From: Arthonia radiata
Lineage: Eukaryota; Ascomycota; Arthoniomycetes; Arthoniales; Arthoniaceae
Length of the DNA stretch: 64,000 bases
NCBI GenBank assembly: GCA_002989075.1
Contig: PSQN01000008.1
Location: forward strand, 186,001-250,000
Reading direction: 5' to 3'
Shown: positions 1-11,786 of the stretch, piece by piece
Numbering within the stretch: the first letter of the stretch is position 1
How the letters are laid out: every line of letters begins with the position of its first letter
The notes under the pieces: generated by a model
Told to the model about the DNA's origin: nothing
Database searches by the model: none
Seen by the model: the letters and a program-made list of their open reading frames with translations, nothing else
Translations under genes and position numbers: made by a program

Positions 1-862
1 GTCCAGCAAGCTCGTCATCACGAACACATGTCTCTGGCAATGCCTTCCCGTCGTTCAGCACCAATGCCTTATCTCATGGCTCGTGTTTCTCCAGTCAGAC
101 ACGCTAGCTGTACGAGCCTCCCACAGAGACTGATAACCTTCCCGATATGTACGCTCCCACTCTCACTCCGGCGCCGGCGGTCCCATGGGCGGTGTACTGA
201 CGTGCTGCAAGACTCCCACCGGAAAAGCATCGGCGACGGTAGAGCTTCATTCAGTGCTATCGCAGGCTACTATGGGTGACTGTGGGCCTTCGCATCTGCG
301 AAACCGGCCATTTCTTCAGATGACTGCTTTCAAGCGCAGTATCTGATCAACATGAAATGAAGCTGATTTCATCCCGTTTGTTGCCGTTTGATATCCGCCA
401 CCGCCCTCGACTGACAGCACGTCTCTCTATGGGACCTTGTGCACTACCTCTCCCGAAAGCGCCCCACAGTACGATTTAGTCGAGGACGGCGACTCCACGC
501 TGGCACCATATGACCTGTCTAGACGGCCATGATATGGGTGCACTGCATATAGTCACTCACTTTTGGCTGACTCAGGAGGTTGAAGGCCAGGAACTACGGG
601 CTTATACCATCAAGATACGAAGCCTGGTGGCAGCGCTATCCGACGGGGAACGGAATGGGGTCGCCCTGAGTCCCGCCGCAATCTTTCCGCCGCATTGCGG
701 TCCTACCAGCTGTTCAATGCATCCTGTCCACTTCGTCAAGAGCCGAAGCCACGCCACAGGCGGCGTCCCATTACCTACATGCACAAGCGACGCTCGCACT
801 TCTGCGAATACGATTGTCGACGCCTTACGCAATCGAGGTAGACGCCGGCACCGACGTGTCAG

Positions 863-899
<37 letters not shown>

Positions 900-1857
900 A
901 GTGAGGAGGGCGCTCAGCATACCGGATGGAGCTCGCGAAGTCTACATTCGCCCGGAACAAGAAAAGAAGCGACGACGTCTTGACAGCACGGTGCTAGGCA
1001 ATTGGACGAAACGAAACGTGGTGAGGTGCGCGACCATACCACGGTAAGCCGGCTGGAGCAGTCCCGGAGCAGCCACGTGTATATATTGTTTGGGGAACAT
1101 GTATTAAGGCTAGACATGCAATAGATATATAGACGGAACGGGTACTAATCCCACCACTATGAACTCCTGCGCGAAATGTATGTGAGGAGGTTCGGCACAC
1201 ATGTTAGCAGATACACCTCCCACGACTCAACCCGTATGACCTCCGAGCCTGGTCCCATGCTTGCTTTTCCTCGTCTTCTCGGCGTGTGCTGATTAGGGAT
1301 ATGCCCTGGTGCACGCGTCCATAGTACTGCAGTCGAGGTACCGGAGTTTGTAGATGTTGCGTTTCCTCTTCCCTCCCATATTCATGGACACCCTGTCTAG
1401 CCCTCCCAATCCACCTTCGGCTCGTCCCTGCGCTTTTACAACATCTCCGACATAGCGACGAGATCGTGGCACTGACGAGGCTTGTGATGAAGACCTCATT
1501 GCATGCACCAGTAGGGATGTTGTTGGCGCGCGAGCGAGAACGAGGGATGATACGCCTTCGAATTGGGCGACAAGAAGAATAAGGTAAGAGTGGGGAGACA
1601 AAGGACAGAGACAACGTGAAAGAAACAGAGGGCAGAAGACAAATATGCTCGTCATGCTAAGACTTGCATTCACGAGTATCTCTTCGCATTCTCTAATGCG
1701 TTCAACGTCCCTCGGGTTTCGTCTGCATCATGCGCTCTCGATATCGCGCATCCCCTTCCATCTCGCGGTAAACTTCCCTCTCTCAAGTCATCGAGACTGA
1801 TAACGCTCCACTCCCTCACCCTTCTCCTATCCATTCCTCAACGAACGAAGAACGAAC
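1..1857. other. Left flank without a supported gene
   Basis: Only short overlapping open frames occur here on both strands, with no recognisable protein family, no consistent splice pattern and no tRNA-like cloverleaf that I could find. The single clear structure is the CAA microsatellite listed separately. A 157-codon ATG frame at 510-983 runs through that repeat and is probably fortuitous. Confidence 0.5.
862..899. repeat. CAA/AAC trinucleotide microsatellite
   Basis: About twelve perfect CAA units in a row. On the plus strand they would encode polyglutamine in one frame and polyasparagine in another. No gene can be supported around them, so this reads as an intergenic microsatellite and a likely length-polymorphic site. 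Confidence 0.9.
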
Positions 1858-2760
1858 CTAGTGACCCGCCCGCCTGGCCTCCGCAATCACCTTGGTCATC
1901 TCGTCGACCTTCCTCTTCGCGCGCCCGAACGTGCCGAGGCGCTTCTTGGCGAGCTTGCGCGCGCGCTTGTCCTTGGAGTTGCGGAGGAGTTCGATCACGC
2001 GGCGCTCGTAGGGGGCGAGTCTGTTTTGTTTTGTTAGTGGGAGCGCTTGATATGGGTGGGGGAGTGTGCTTTGATGGGTGTGAGGAGGGACGGATAGAAG
2101 TGATAGCGTTGCGAGAGGGAGAAGTGGTTGACTTGGTGTAGGCCGTGGCTGGACTGTGGACTGGCTGCTGGGTTTTTTGGATGTGTTGTGATGTGTCTTT
2201 TCTCAGATGGATAATGATGGCATAGCCAGACGACGATGATCCGAGCGTCGTGCTCAAAACCGCGACGTTGTGTGAATGCCGTCCGCTGTGCATTGGAGTA
2301 TGCAACACCGCAGCCGTATCATTTCGCCCAGTAGTCGGGCCCAGCGTCTCCCGACGCCGCCTTGTCTCCTCATGCCTTTTGTGTGTTTGTGTTCACGCGC
2401 GCGGGTGTTCAAATGAAATGTGACAGCAAAGGACGTTCTCAACGTACCCAGCAACCTCCTTCACAATCTCCCTTACGAAACTGGTGCGCTTGCTGAGCTT
2501 GCCCTTGGAGCGGGAGATGCGCTTTGGCGGTGCGATGGGCGTGACTTTCTGTACATCATCTTCGTCAGCGATCATCGCTCGTACTATCGACACACTATCT
2601 TCGTTCCACACTTCTGGATTCTCAGATGTTGTGCGCGTGGTTCGTGTGCAAGAAGTCGGATCGGTGAAGCGCGCCTTGGGGAAGCGGAAGAGGGTGAACG
2701 TACGTGGCCCGCGTTGAGACCGCGGATGATGCCGCTCTTGGGCGTGAGCTCCTTCGACAT
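1858..2760 (-). CDS. RPL36: 60S ribosomal protein eL36
   Basis: Structural protein of the large cytosolic ribosomal subunit. Three exons join in frame: 2704-2760, 2448-2548 and 1858-2020. They give 106 residues, close to the usual 100-106 of the family. The protein begins [19 protein letters not shown], continues with the conserved [19 protein letters not shown] block, then [15 protein letters not shown] and the basic [18 protein letters not shown] segment. Donors are GTACGT in both introns, with CAG acceptors. The exon 2/3 junction splits a glycine codon. The long first two introns (155 and 427 nt) are typical of fungal ribosomal protein genes, whereas most introns in this window are far shorter. 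The start is the only ATG giving the eL36 N-terminus. Identity is firm from the family-wide core. Confidence 0.96.
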
Positions 2761-3058
2761 AGTTGCGGTGGTTGTCGAAGGTATGTCGTTGACGGTTCGC
2801 TGGTGGTGGGAGCGTGTCTTGGTGACGATCGGATTTTCCAACGTGCGGCGGACCGTAGGGCTGATTACTAAGCTAAAGTCTTGGCAATATCTGTTCGAGT
2901 TGGGGGACGCAGCAGCAATGCATTCCACGAAACATCATGTGGAAAGGAATCTTCAGTCAATGGTGAAGAGGAGAGCAATCTATGCAATATGATTACATTC
3001 TACTGTCTATGATGCTAGTAGAAGGCCCTTGCGATGCTGTCTATGCATGTTACCATTC

Positions 3059-6000
3059 TTATTCCGTCTTTGCCCTCTTCAGCTTCGCGACATTCACCTT
3101 GTTCTCCAAGAAGATCAGCCTCTCGAAGAACTTGAGGACCTCATCTATTAGTATGACCGGTGCACTGATCATCAACACAGCTCCCCACTCGTTCAGGTCG
3201 AGCGGCAGAATCTGGAACAGGCCTTGCAGGAACGGGATGTATAGCAGCCCAAAGTGAAGGACCATGGACAGCGTGATGGCGTAGACGAGGATCATATTTC
3301 TCCAGAGCGGTAGAGTGAACAGCGACTCAGAGGAAGAGAGCGCGTTCATGGCATTGAGCATCTCGATGACGACGAGGATCGAGAGGGACACTGTGGAGGC
3401 GGACTTGGCGGCGTCGGAGGTGAAGATGTCGCAGCCGATCTCGGGGAAGTCGGTGCTGCACCGGTGGAAGTGTGTCTGTGATATGTGTCAGTGGTGCTGG
3501 AAGTTTCCAATGTGCTTTCTTGCGAAGACTTACCAAGTGGTAGAAGTTGATCTGCGGGCCGTCTACGTTGTACATAAACCACCATGCATAGCCGAACACC
3601 GTGGCAACGCCGACGTAGGTACCGATGACCATGTAGCGGAAGAACAGCCACCCACTCACGAGTGGATCGTCCCGCTTGCGAGGCGACCGGCGCATGATAT
3701 CGTGATCTGGCGGGTTGAAGGACAGTGCAGTAGCCGGCAAGCCATCGGTGACCAGATTGACCCAAAGAAGCTGCACTGGGATGAGGGCCTCGGGCATGCC
3801 CGCGGCGGCTGTCAGGAAGATTGAGACGACCTCGCCGATGTTGGATGAGATCAGGTACCGAATGAATTGTTGCGTATTGTTGTAGATCGAGCGTCCCTCT
3901 TCGACGGCGGTTTCGATAGTTGCAAAGTTGTTGTCAGCGAGGACCATATCTGCGGCGAGCTTGGCGACATCAGTGCCAGCGCCCATCGCAACTCCGATAT
4001 CAGCCTTCTTGAGTGCGGGCGCATCATTGACACCATCACCAGTCATTGCAACGACCTGACCATCTTGTTGAAGTAGATCTACGAGCCGCGACTTGTGCGC
4101 TGGTTCTGTCCGCGAGAAGAGCGACGCACGTTTCGCTGCGTCCATTTGCTCGACTTCGCTTAGATCGTCGAATTGGCGTCCAGTGTAACTGCGACCTCTG
4201 ATATCTTCGCCCTCGCTGAACACACCTATCGACCTGCAGATGGCTTCCGCCGTGTTTTGGTTGTCACCAGTGATGACCACGACGCGGATGCCTGCTTCAT
4301 GACATTGACGGATCGACTGAGCGACTTCAGGTCGTGGCGGATCCAGCATGGTGACTAGACCCAGCAAAGTCATGTCCTGCTCGATCTCAGCGTACTCGCG
4401 TGTCGTCTTGGCTGTTCCAATCAGGGGATGCGAGGTCACGTCGTGTACCACCGCAATAGCAATAATACGCAGGCCATCCTTCGCGTGCTTGACAACCTCG
4501 GCGTTCAGCACAGATGCCATTGACTCGCTCATGGGCAGTATCTGGCCGTCCAGTCCGCTCGCGACCCTCGTGCATCGCTCGAAGATGGCCTCCGGCGCGC
4601 CTTTGACTAGCAGCTTCTTCTTGCCGTTCTTGTTCACGCAGACCGACATGCTCTTACGATCCCGCGAGAACTCATAAGTAGCGTGTCTGGGTGCTTGACT
4701 TTCGAAGTACTTGCTGGCATTGTGTAGCCTTTGATCTTCTGAAACAGAAGACTTGGAGCCGTTCCACGAGGCATCAGGAGTACCAATCTTTTCGGCCAAC
4801 ACTTTGAGCGCCCCCTCCGTAGGCTCGCCGACGACTGAGTAGAGCTGTGTGCTAGGATCGTAGGAGATCAAGGCATCATTGCACAGCGCACAGACTTCAG
4901 CCATCTGGGCAACATTTGGAGACGACGCTGCAATATCCTTGATGGGCTTGCCGTCCTGAGAGACCTCACCTCTTGGTTCGAAGCTTGTTCCTTGAATGTG
5001 CAGAGTGTCGAGACCCTTCCCATCGTTGCGCACATACATTACCTGATTCACACTCATTTGGTTCGTCGTGAGGGTGCCAGTCTTGTCCGAGCAGATGACG
5101 CTACAGCTGCCCAATGTCTCCACTGAAGGCAAGCTCCGCACGATCGCGTTCTTGTGTGCCATCTTTCGCGTGCCGAGCGCCAGGCAGGTCGTAATGACAG
5201 CTGCCAGACCTTCAGGAATAGCCGCAACACCCAGCGATACTGCAATCTTCAGGTAGTAGATCGCACCCTTTGCCCAGCTGCCACCATGAGATGGATCATT
5301 GAAGTGTTGGATGTTCATAAGCCAAACTAAGACGCAGATGACAGTGATGACCTTGGCAAGCGTATCGCCGAAGTCATTCAGCTTCTCCTTCAAGGGCGTT
5401 GGCTGGGAGATCTGGGATGTGATGCTTTCATGGATATCGCCAATGGCGGTGTTGGGTCCTGTCAAAACGACTACCGCCATCGCATTGCCTGTCACAACAG
5501 TTGTGCCTGAGAACACCATGTTGACTTGATCTTGCTTGACAGCTTGCTCATCTTCAATTGCCGTAGTAATCTTCGGGACGCTCTGGCTTTCACCCGTGAG
5601 GATTGACTGGTCGACTTGAAAGGCGTTGCTAGAGATGGACACGATGCGACAGTCTGCAGGGATGCGGTCGCCAATTGCGATGGTCACAACGTCGCCTGGT
5701 ACAAGGTCCTCTGCCTTTACTCGTTTTGACGTGCCCTCCCGGGTGACCTTGGCTTCGTTGGCGGAGTATTTCTGAAGTGCAGCAATGGCTTTTTCCGCGC
5801 TACTTTCTTGCGACACGCCGACGATAGCATTGAGGATGAGGATGGTGAGAATCTAGTGGTGTCACGGTCAGCGCGGTTGGACAGGCATAATCAATGGGTC
5901 ACTCACCACAACAGGGTCGACAAAGGCTGTCCAGTCGCCATCCTCTTCGAACAGCGCTAACACGAATGATACGGCTGCTGAGCCCAGCAGAATGATGACA

Positions 6001-6238
6001 AGCTGGTCCTTGAATTGCTCAAAGACAAGCTCCCAAAGAGGTGTGGGCGGATCTTCAGGCAGCGCTATGATGTGATCAGTAATGCTTGCTTTGAGTGCGT
6101 AGCCGTTTGATTGAGCGCACCATTCGGCCCATGCTTTCTTCTTGAAGCCTCGACTTGACTCTCGGATAGACCATTGGACTCGCTGGCACCGAGATGCTTG
6201 AGCACCTCAGCCGGTTCCTTGGTGTATGCGTTATTCAT
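3059..6238 (-). CDS. SERCA-type Ca2+-transporting P-type ATPase
   Basis: Pumps Ca2+ from the cytosol into the ER/secretory lumen, driven by ATP. Four exons (6121-6238, 5907-6064, 3534-5852, 3059-3475) join without frame conflict into 1003 residues, the usual SERCA length. The N-terminal cation ATPase domain is followed by the TGES actuator motif, the first Ca2+-site helix with [12 protein letters not shown] (Glu about 306), the phosphorylation motif [10 protein letters not shown] (Asp 348, against 351 in mammalian SERCA1), the [18 protein letters not shown] hinge, and the M6 helix [22 protein letters not shown]'s first half, all intact. The C-terminus ends in a basic KLKRAKTE tail. Key residues place it with SERCA rather than the Golgi PMR1 group. 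It lies tail-to-head behind eL36, 298 bp apart, same strand. All introns are 54-58 nt. Confidence 0.96.
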
Positions 6239-6920
6239 GCCGAGTGACTGATGCGCTGGCGGTTCCCAAAACGAGCGTAATACACGGCCGACGTGAGAGT
6301 CAGATTGCTATCATCTTGGAAGACTGTTTCGGTCTGAAACATCCAACGCGCCGGAAATTGATGGACTTCAAAAAGTTTAGAAATTAGCGACACGTGTCAT
6401 CACTGGCGGGCGATCTTCAACCTACGGGTGCCTTGCATTAAGCCCCTAAAATCCGTCAGATTGGGGGCTGGAAAGCGCCTTGCAGGGCCTGAATAAGGGC
6501 GGCCTGGTGGGCTTGGCGGGCATCAAGTCTTGCAGGCGCTCTTCTCTACAATCTTTAGAGCTGCAGGAAAGAGCCACAGTGCTGGCGTAACCTGTCAAGC
6601 TGTGCCTTTGGACAGTATCAAGAAGTATGGAGTGCTGCTCGCAAAGTATGTTCCTTGCAGTCAGCCGCGTACTGTCACAAACCCAGCATTCCTTTCCCAT
6701 ATGTACAGATCTTTCAGTATGGACAACGTTTCATACTAATCGTGAACCTCTTCCAAGCAGCGAGCGTTACTCCAATGTAGCTCCCAGCTCCGTGTGGCGC
6801 ACCCCTCAACACCTCTGCTGGTGCCTATGTTGTCGTAAAAGTTTAAGTGTCGAAATGCCTCAATAAATAACAAATCCCCTTGCGCCATTATATGCAATGC
6901 TGTAGGTAGCAACCTCATAC
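6239..6920. other. Intergenic region between Ca2+ ATPase and GH16 gene
   Basis: Upstream region of the Ca2+ ATPase and downstream region of the glucanase gene, both on the minus strand. I see no coding region with family or splice support, no RNA gene and no repeat. Confidence 0.5.
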
Positions 6921-8184
6921 TCACGAAGCCGTCGAGTTGGCAGTAGCCACAACCTGGTCCAGCTTAGCCGGGGCGACCTTCGCGGGCGGGCTCACGCCAG
7001 GCGCAGGAGCACTCGAGCCACCCATGCCATTGTTCGCGATCGCAGCCGCAGCAGCCGGGTTCGGCGTGAACGGGGGCGCCTCCTCAACGTCCATTGCTTG
7101 TACGTCAAGCGCGGCAGCACGGGGTGTCTGGAAGACGCTGACGTAGTTGATGGACCAGTACGCGTTCTTGAAGTCACCCGGGTTGCCCGCGACATAAGCT
7201 TGGCAGTTGCCGCCATTCTTAGAGCCGCAGACGGGGTCGCTGCCGAAGACTGAGCCGGCCCAGTCGCCGCAGAAGGTGGTGTCGAAAACCATGTTGTGGT
7301 TGGCGAAGTGCGAGCCGATGTCGCACGCGTTCGCGTGGTTTACGCGTGGCGTACCCCAGCTGCCGGGGTTTGGTGCGCCAGCGGAGATGTCGCCTGGGAT
7401 GGCGTTGCGCGGAAAGTACCAGACTCTGATGGACGCGGCGGTCCACTCCATGGCGTAGACGCCACCACCAATATTATTGAAGGGCGTGCCGTAGACGTTG
7501 GCACCGGTCATGCTGACGCCGCAGCCGGAGTTGGGTTGCGTAGGGTCATATTGGTAGCAGTTGCCGGTCACGAGTTGGCCTGTCTCGCCGGCGCCGGTGG
7601 TACGGCAGTTGTCTGAGGTGTGGAGGGAGACGAGGTTGGTCGTTTGTGAGTTCACGCCCTCGACGATATCTGCAGTCATCAGTACTGGTCAAGACAGAGT
7701 GCCGCGCCCTAATCACCAATTTCCCCCATGTTTGGCCAGTTTGCTCCGACCGTCCACCATGCCGGCCACGTTCCACAGATCCCGCCCCTATGACAAAGGT
7801 ATTAGCATCCAATATATCAACCGCTGCGGGAGCGGATACGGCATACGGCATGTGTACGGCATCGAGGATGAAAAGACCTTGGTTGTATGTAGCCTTAGAT
7901 GTAAGTCGGACACTCTGGCGACCGCCGCGACTTCCGTCAGCGGGGAGGCCGCTGGTATAGTCAACGCCCATATAGACTTGCGCTCCGCTATCCGAGATGA
8001 GACCGTTGTTCCGTGCAGTCCCTTGGTCCACGTAGTTCACGAAGCCATGGGTTGGATCAGCTCCAGTGAAAAAGTCAAAGCCACTGAAGAAGTTGCTCCC
8101 AGCCCAATGGTCCTTCAGCTGATATTGAGCAAGAGCCGAAGAAAAGAAGGAGAGAAAGAGGGCACTGCCCTTGATTGAAGCCAT
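6921..8184 (-). CDS. Secreted GH16 endo-1,3(4)-beta-glucanase-like glycosidase
   Basis: Predicted extracellular or wall-associated enzyme hydrolysing beta-1,3/1,4-glucans. Three exons (7847-8184, 7717-7787, 6921-7669) give 385 residues. The first 20 residues form a signal peptide (hydrophobic core then SSALAQ). The mature N-terminus resembles fungal GH16 proteins ([20 protein letters not shown]). The catalytic signature is assembled across a splice site: GEIDIVEGVN, with predicted nucleophile Glu135 and acid/base Glu140; the Asp137 codon is split by the 47-nt second intron. The preceding [14 protein letters not shown] motif is also created by splicing, via a GTATGC donor. The C-terminal tail after about residue 330 is Ala/Pro-rich and has no clear GPI signal. 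The second donor (GTGATT) is weak but is the only one that restores the motif. Confidence 0.93.
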
Positions 8185-10047
8185 GATAGTAATGCTGCTT
8201 GAGAGAGCGTATGGCCAAATGTAAATGATCGGACGTATCAGTCGCTTGCTGCAGTGAGAAAGATTGACTTCGCTGCAGGACAAAGACAGAGACAATCAAG
8301 AACAGGCAATTAACATTACTTATAGACCTCGCACAAGATCTATAAGCGTGGCGCGACGACCACGAGGCTGATCAGGAGGGCAGGAGGTACTGGTACGTTT
8401 CAAGCCCCATGGCTGTCATCTGCACGTCCACACCGCGAAGAACCAACAGACATCAGCAAGAGGAATGAACGAGCAGCGGCGTTACGGTGACATCTCGACT
8501 TCAGGAGTCAGGCAAGATTTAGCTCGCGAGGTGGTCCTCGGTGTCCGCAAGCGCGTCGACCAGGGGACGGCAGACAATCGCAAGGCCTTAGGGAGCGGCC
8601 CGTACTGTATCTTGAGCGGTAAGCAGCGTTTGCTGCTCCCAGTGCAGCTCGTACGTTGAGTGCCAAACGACTGGACTTCGAGTTTGTTCAACTTCACAAA
8701 CGTGCTAACAAGAGTGACGCTGCTCAGGTAAGTATGTTCAGCCTCGAACTTGTCAGCAGCAGCAGCACCGGGCTCGGAAGCTCAGCAGTGAGCGGCACGC
8801 AAATGTCATGTTGACTTTCGGCTTTGCAGCGATTCAGAGTGTGGTCTTTGCACGCGCGCCCTCCCGAGGATGATCGTCTAGGAAGCACAGACCGCCTAAA
8901 CCCTGTTGGCATTGCATTGTGCCTGAATGTCCGGAGCCGCATCACTGACTGAGCTACTGTGATTGGCGTTTGTTGTAATTTTCCGCGTGACTACCTTTGG
9001 GGCGGAACGCCTGTCACTGTTACGGGCGTACGGGGCCTGATGCACAGTCTGAGGAGTGCGGTCTTTCCCTAACATAAGTAGATAGTTTACGACGATAGTA
9101 GAATCGAGACGACACAGCGTTCTCCGAACCCCGTGTTTGGCGAGCGAACTCAGACAATGATGTGAAGCGGTTTTGGTGAAGCCCAGAAGGCACGCGCACT
9201 CTTCCCAGTTGCAGGTCACCGGCGCCATCTATGTGTACGGAATGACTCGATATGCCGTAATGACAATCGTGATGGTGAGCATGGCCAGCGGCCAATGCTA
9301 AGTGACGGGCACTGTGACCCAAAGGTAGGCGATTTCTGAGTCAAGGCTGGGCGCGTTTTCAGAGGGCTAAAGATTGCCCAGTCAAACGGCGCGGCATCTT
9401 GCTGGCTGGTGAGGACGGAACAAAGAACAATGGCAACGTTACATCTTTCGCATGTCCAGCAAATTGAAGTTCGATCTCGGATGCACCGGTTGTAGTCGGT
9501 CGGATGTGATGTGGAGGAGGGGGCGAACGCTCGTGGCACTCTGGGGCCCAGGCAGCAGATCTACCAAGTGCCGATCACCCCAGACTCACAATGCTACCTC
9601 CGCCAATGGGTTGCACTGACCTTCCTCATCACGAGGCTGCTTTTCAACTTCCAAATCATCTGGGTACGACTAGATGATGGCACTATCCTGAAACCTTCTC
9701 AAATTTCTCTAGCTGACCTCTTAAGCCCTGAGCACTACCCTTTTTCCCGGACCACACTCTGTGGAGAGCTCTTGAGAGGAGAACATGTAGCTCCTGCACT
9801 CATTTGGGGCTCCCAACATGTGTATCATCCAATGCATGAGCCACCGCTCGTAGCAGTGCCGGCAGATGTTGATGTTGGTGGCTGATGGCGGGCGCTTATG
9901 TACCCCGCAAAGCCTCGCCTGGTGACGGAAGTCGAGTAGCATCGGTAGCCATATATGTTGACTTGCTGGCCAACATAGGTAGGTTCTCATAGCAACGACT
10001 ACATCAGTCCGGAGCAGGCTCTTCGAAGAGCGTAGAGGCCGCTGAGA
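8185..10047. other. 1.9-kb stretch without a supported gene
   Basis: Contains the promoter side of the GH16 gene and the 3-prime side of the phosphatase gene. Several 60-125-codon open frames overlap on both strands, none with a recognisable motif or splice-linked partner. No tRNA, CRISPR-like or long direct repeat was seen. Confidence 0.45.
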
Positions 10048-11373
10048 TCACCCACTCTCGTCCAGTAGTGAGGCAGTTGATGTGTCTCGTGATCCATTCG
10101 TTGCGACCAGACATGGCTCGAGTTTGTGCGTGTCTGGCGTCTTGAGAAGGATTTGTCTGATCGTGTTGCGTTTTTCCTTGTCCACGCCAATAGACGTCAG
10201 ATATCTGTCGACGCCGGTGCGTCCTTCACATGCTGTGTTGTTGGCCTCGAGCCACAAAACGACTCGCTGTACAAGACCTTTGTGACAGCGAGCAAATTCC
10301 GGCGGCATGCCCTTCTCCGCAAACTCCTTTTCGGTCTCTACGTGAATAGGCTCTAGTTCGTGCTCGCTTTGTTGATAATCTTGTTGGATAATACCCATAG
10401 GTATCCCAAGCATCAAGAGAAGTAAAATGACAGTAAGGCCGGTCCTATCCTTGCCTTGCTGACAGTAGAAGTGAACAGGATAGCTAGAAGGCTGAGCGAG
10501 GAGGTCGAATATCTTACGGAAGTCATTGACCGAGGACTTCAAAGTGTCTATAGCCATTCCATCCAGGCCACCAGGTGAGATGGCATATCTTCCAATTATC
10601 CAGATTGCGTCAGGGTCCTTGCGCCCGGTCAAGACAAACCAGATGAGCCTACTTGACAGGGCGTTAGACCGTCGTTTCGGTTGAATGAGCCAGTCGACAG
10701 TGGCCACAATCATGTTGAGACTGGTACGAGATACTCACAGGAGCGGAAACCATTGGAATCTCAGAACCAGGCGCGCAACCAGGCGCAGCCGGAACCAGGT
10801 TCCTGTCAAGTTGACGAAGATCGGCGCTCTCCCTTCCCCAGGATAGCGACAATTTTGGTGCTTGGCACCTTCTTGCTCTGGGACAGATCTGAGGCATTGT
10901 TAGATCGTCGGAAGTTCTTGGTAGAGAAACTCGTATAAGCACTCACCCGTAGCGCAAATCAACGACAGACTTAATGCCACAACGACCATTGCCCTGACCA
11001 AGTAGCAGCTCACGGTCGCGATCACTTATATCATCTATGGCGACATTGATCAGCGTGACTTTCAAAAGGATGACCTCTGGGATAGTCTTACCAATCTCAG
11101 CGCTTCGGAAGACCTTCCCTTCTACAATCTGGCTACATGCAATTATAGTCAGAAGTGAAGATATCGTAAGCCTGGGATGACTAACTCAGTCTCGTCAATC
11201 GCAGGGTTTGGGATCTCAGCGACATCACGAAAGTTGAGGAGAGCTTCGGAAAAGGGTAGGTCGGGCGCCATAAGACGTTTTCGTATTGTAGTACTAGCTA
11301 CAGATGTATCGTCCATCCATTGGGCAGGTTCGAGCTGTTCGCGGTCCTCTTGAATCGCACGCTCCTCGACCAT
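10048..11373 (-). CDS. Tyrosine phosphatase of the CxxGKDRTG (Y_phosphatase3) family
   Basis: Predicted protein-tyrosine or lipid phosphatase. Five exons join in frame: 11186-11373, 11092-11132, 11034 down to 10947, 10739-10888 and 10048-10648, giving 355 residues. The family N-terminal block LLNFRDVAEIPNP is followed by KVFRSAEI, then GIKSVVDLRYG, the strand/turn region normally preceding the P-loop. The catalytic P-loop is HFYCQQGKDRTG, with Cys217 as nucleophile and Arg223 binding phosphate. Introns are 47-65 nt except the last (90 nt). Exon 2 is only 41 nt. The gene is divergent from the 14-3-3 gene, sharing a 413-bp upstream region. Substrate cannot be read from sequence; relatives include bacterial and fungal tyrosine/serine phosphatases of the same Pfam family. 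Confidence 0.9.
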
Positions 11374-11786
11374 TGCGAGAGCAGGCCACGTAGCCTTGGT
11401 ACTGGCAGGTGGTGTTGCTGTGACGTGACGGATCTAGACCCTCGTTGTTCTTACCAAAAGCAAAGAAAGACGCCCCGCGACTGACTGAGGCGCCATTGAG
11501 TCAACGGCAAGTACTGATCTGTTCTGAGCGGGCCGCAACGTCATACAGAGGTAACTTAGAGGACAGATATACAAACAACAATAGGTAAACGCGTTCTTGA
11601 AGGGGAGCCTCGTTTCTCAGGCAACGAAGCAATGCACGGACCCTTTGCGGCCCATCTGCAGGGCTGCACTTTGTCGACATCCTCACAATCACATCCACTC
11701 TGCCCTCCAATTCTCTCACTCATTCACCATCCACGCCTACACCAAACCAACTCTCGTTCCTAAAACAACCACTGTCAATCAAAATC
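11374..11786. promoter_or_regulatory. Shared divergent upstream region (phosphatase / 14-3-3)
   Basis: 413 bp between two divergent start codons. It has a pyrimidine-rich stretch (about 11690-11730) just upstream of the 14-3-3 ATG, common in highly expressed fungal genes, and a CRE-like TGACGTGA at about 11421-11428. That either element works is inference. Confidence 0.4.

Noticed and set aside
510-983. 157-codon plus-strand ATG frame ending in polyglutamine
   Set aside because: The only striking feature is the CAA microsatellite; no motif, splice partner or family pattern, and frames on the other strand overlap it equally well.
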